A DNA stretch of 55,394 nt, from NCBI GenBank assembly GCA_017858095.1, contig JAFMCB010000006.1, forward strand, positions 1 through 55,394. Reading direction: 5' to 3'. This stretch comes from Methylophilaceae bacterium. Lineage in GTDB: Bacteria; Pseudomonadota; Gammaproteobacteria; Burkholderiales; Methylophilaceae. Shown in pieces: positions 53,813 through 55,394 of this stretch. The translations under genes were made by a program, and so were the position numbers. Every line of letters starts with the position of its first letter. Positions within the stretch are counted from its first letter, which is position 1. Below the pieces are notes generated by a model. That model was not told the DNA's origin, did not search any database, and saw only the letters and a program-made list of their open reading frames with translations.

Positions 53813-54840
53813 TTTTTAAAGAGGTAGTGTGCTACCCGCCATTCATTCCCATTGTTGTACCCCCAAAGTTCGGCGCACGCCATAAAAAATATGCGCCAGC
53901 GTTGCAACCAGCGTTTGGCTTCCGCGGCACCATAAATTGTCGCAAGGGTGGTGATTGCCGCAGCACGGTTACTATCTAAATTATTCAGCCACGCATTTGC
54001 GGTTTTTTCATACTGCACGCCAGACCACGTCCATTGCTTTACTATGCTCAGCTCATCTTGAAAAAATAAGGGTAAATCTTCACTTGGCATCATGCCACCC
54101 GAAAAAAAATACTTGCTCATCCAGTCATCATCATCCACCACTTCAAACAAATACGGTTGCGATTGATGCACAAAGATATGCATAAAGAAAAGACCATCGT
54201 TGTTTAACCATTGTTCAATTTTTTTAAATAACTGGCGGTGATTACGCATGTGTTCAATCATTTCAACAGAGACCACACGGTCAAATTTTTGGTTTAAGTG
54301 AAAGTCGTTCATATCGCAGGTGATAACCTCGACATTTTTTAGCTTTCTTTTTTTAGCCTGTGCGAGGATATATTTTTTTTGCGAGGCAGAATTTGAGACG
54401 GCGGTAATGGATGCGTTCGGATAGTTGCTTGCCATCCATAGCGTTAATGAACCCCAACCACAACCCAGCTCTAATACCTTTTGCCCGTCAGCAAGCCTGG
54501 CGTGTGTGCAGGTTTTTTTTAGCGCCAGTGCTTCCGCACCGCCTAAAGTTTGCGTCGATTTATTCCAGTAGCAGGAACTGTATTTTTTGTGCTTGCCAAG
54601 ACATAAATCATAAAACGCTGCTGGGATTTCATAATGTTGCGCATTGGCCAGATCGGGAACCAGCGCAATCGGTGCATTATCCATGGCGGCAATAAATTCT
54701 TGCTTTCTCTCTTGATTAACTTCCGCATTAGCGCTAATTAAGCTCGTCAATCTCTTTGACAATAAATAGCGAATGCCTGCCCTGATGAAACAATCAGGCA
54801 GCAAGCCTTTTTCAGTAAGATGGATGAGTGGCTTTATCAT
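53809..54840 (-). CDS. Second CFA-superfamily methyltransferase, coclaurine N-methyltransferase-like
   Basis: 343 residues from MIKPLIHLTEKG at 54840. The frame runs 54 codons further upstream, but that part is Lys/Ile-rich, covers the promoter region and reaches into the divergent gene, so it is rejected. SAM motif LELGCGWGSLTLWMA and VSVEMIEHMRNH are clear. FYDLCLGKHKKYSSCYW and the final ELWGYNNGNEWRVAHYLF tail are those of the branch that includes plant coclaurine N-methyltransferases. It lacks the full N-terminal domain of classical CFA synthase. It is the first gene of the lipid operon. Confidence 0.88.
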   Translation of the reverse strand: MIKPLIHLTEKGLLPDCFIRAGIRYLLSKRLTSLISANAEVNQERKQEFIAAMDNAPIALVPDLANAQHYEIPAAFYDLCLGKHKKYSSCYWNKSTQTLGGAEALALKKTCTHARLADGQKVLELGCGWGSLTLWMASNYPNASITAVSNSASQKKYILAQAKKRKLKNVEVITCDMNDFHLNQKFDRVVSVEMIEHMRNHRQLFKKIEQWLNNDGLFFMHIFVHQSQPYLFEVVDDDDWMSKYFFSGGMMPSEDLPLFFQDELSIVKQWTWSGVQYEKTANAWLNNLDSNRAAAITTLATIYGAAEAKRWLQRWRIFFMACAELWGYNNGNEWRVAHYLFKK

Positions 54841-54852
54841 GCTTGAAAATAC

Positions 54853-54879
54853 TTTCGACTTTTTTATTTTTTTTCGACT
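54853..54879 (-). promoter_or_regulatory. Paired 8-bp direct repeat in the lipid-operon leader
   Basis: On the operon strand AGTCGAAA occurs twice (plus-strand TTTCGACT at 54853-54860 and 54872-54879), 19 bp start to start, just before the operon's first ATG. The GTCGA core stands out in very AT-rich DNA. The near two-turn spacing fits an activator or repressor binding to one face of the helix. Confidence 0.45.
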
Positions 54880-54921
54880 ACATAAATAGTACAGTAAAAA
54901 TGTTTTATTGATGTTTATGTA
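54879..54921. promoter_or_regulatory. Inverted repeat in the divergent spacer before the DUF1993 gene
   Basis: TACATAAA (54879-54886) and TTTATGTA (54914-54921) are perfect inverted copies 27 bp apart between the lipid operon and the DUF1993 gene. The right arm directly precedes TATAAT (54922-54927), a likely -10 for the plus-strand gene, so binding there could affect both directions. Confidence 0.4.
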
Positions 54922-54954
54922 TATAATATTTCTTTCATTCATTTGAGGTAAACC

Positions 54955-55394
54955 ATGGCAAATAATCTTTATAATTTTTCTGTGCCACTTTTTATTCACC
55001 ACTTTGATATGCTCGCAAAAATTCTTAAGAAAGGTGAGAGGTATGCGGAAAAAAAGAAGATTGATAAAGATGTTCTTATAAATTCACGTTTAATAGCAGA
55101 CATGTTTCCATTGACGCGACAAATACAAATTGCAACAGACATGGTTAGGCTAGGCATGGCTCGGATGTCAAATAAGAAAGCCCCATCTTTTAAGGACAAT
55201 GAAAAAACTTTTGCGGAGCTCGATAAGCGTATTCAAAAAACCATTTTATTTTTAAAAAAAATTAAACCGCAGGACATGCAAGGCGCAGAGGAAAAACCGA
55301 TTGAATTTTCGATTCGTACCAATACCTTTAAATTTAAAAATGGCGAGGATTACTTAAAGGACTGGATAATTCCGCATTTCTTCTTCCACATGAC
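54955..55394 (+). CDS. DUF1993 family protein, 3' end outside the window
   Basis: The frame is open from the ATG at 54955 (GAGG ribosome site about 6 bp ahead) to the end of the window, 146 codons without a stop. It reads LYNFSVPLFIHHFDMLAKIL, then RLIADMFPLTRQIQIATDM and KFKNGEDYLKDWIIPHFFFHM, the blocks of DUF1993, a helical-bundle family related to DinB. Most of the domain is inside the window; about 20-30 residues are probably missing. The function is unknown. It is divergent from the lipid operon with a 114-bp spacer. Confidence 0.85.
   Translation, partial: MANNLYNFSVPLFIHHFDMLAKILKKGERYAEKKKIDKDVLINSRLIADMFPLTRQIQIATDMVRLGMARMSNKKAPSFKDNEKTFAELDKRIQKTILFLKKIKPQDMQGAEEKPIEFSIRTNTFKFKNGEDYLKDWIIPHFFFHM

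Noticed and set aside
54841-55002. 54-codon N-terminal extension of the second CFA-type gene
   Set aside because: It would cover the divergent promoter region and the start of the DUF1993 gene; homology begins at the Met encoded at 54840.
1-55394. CRISPR array, insertion sequence, prophage or toxin-antitoxin genes
   Set aside because: No regularly spaced repeats, transposase or integrase motifs, or small paired stress genes were found on either strand.

Overview
The window looks like part of the chromosome of a small-genome, low-GC betaproteobacterial methylotroph, most likely Methylophilaceae close to the OM43 / 'Candidatus Methylopumilus' group. The grounds are (i) the ribulose-monophosphate formaldehyde-assimilation genes transaldolase, hexulose-6-phosphate synthase and hexulose-6-phosphate isomerase (5008-7343), with glucose-6-phosphate isomerase further on; (ii) gene orders familiar from Betaproteobacteria (tRNA-Leu-tig-clpP-clpX-lon, gloB-methyltransferase-rnhA-dnaQ, rne / rluC-gph-Rieske-sppA); and (iii) very tight packing with AT-rich codons. 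The placement is inference from gene content, not from a database search. No insertion sequence, prophage, integron or CRISPR array was seen.

Layout. 1-1616: end of a tRNA-Ser, an unknown exported protein, a secreted SNase-type nuclease and an exported thiol peroxidase of the GPx family. 1613-7343: central carbon block, with PEP synthase and its bifunctional regulator on the minus strand facing tal-hps-hpi on the plus strand. 7422-9139: pabB and phhB (folate/pterin). 9140-14720: a three-gene RND efflux operon with an unusual adaptor. 14860-20659: tRNA-Leu, trigger factor, ClpP, ClpX and Lon. 20728-22851: tRNA-Val, tRNA-Asp, ppiD. 22848-29217: minus-strand run gloB-mltD-peptide-type ABC importer (binding protein and two permeases, no ATPase)-fabI. 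29262-31023: methyltransferase, rnhA, dnaQ. 31031-33748: queD, M48 protease, orn, crcB. 33723-39192: rne facing rluC-gph-Rieske-sppA. 39197-45466: pgi, queG, tsaE, amiC, miaA, a DMT permease. 45437-54840: a ten-gene minus-strand run of lipid-modification genes ending in a TPR/O-GlcNAc-transferase-like gene. 54955-end: the start of a DUF1993 gene.

How it fits together. Formaldehyde is fixed on ribulose 5-phosphate by HPS, converted to fructose 6-phosphate by HPI, and rearranged or isomerised by transaldolase and PGI. PEP synthase, switched by PpsR, links pyruvate back to gluconeogenesis. The tig-clpPX-lon-ppiD stretch is protein quality control, and a heat-shock-like promoter can be read in front of lon.

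The most interesting region is the lipid operon (47298-54840). It combines two different CFA-superfamily methyltransferases, a DUF1365 protein, a flavin amine-oxidase-like protein, a fatty-acid desaturase, a lipocalin, a DUF6134 protein, a DUF1295 (steroid-5-alpha-reductase-like) membrane enzyme and a DUF2878 membrane protein. Subsets of these families occur together in light- or singlet-oxygen-induced loci of other Proteobacteria. A pathway that desaturates, methylates and oxidises membrane acyl chains is therefore plausible, but its product cannot be read from sequence. Its leader carries a paired 8-bp direct repeat that may be a regulatory site.
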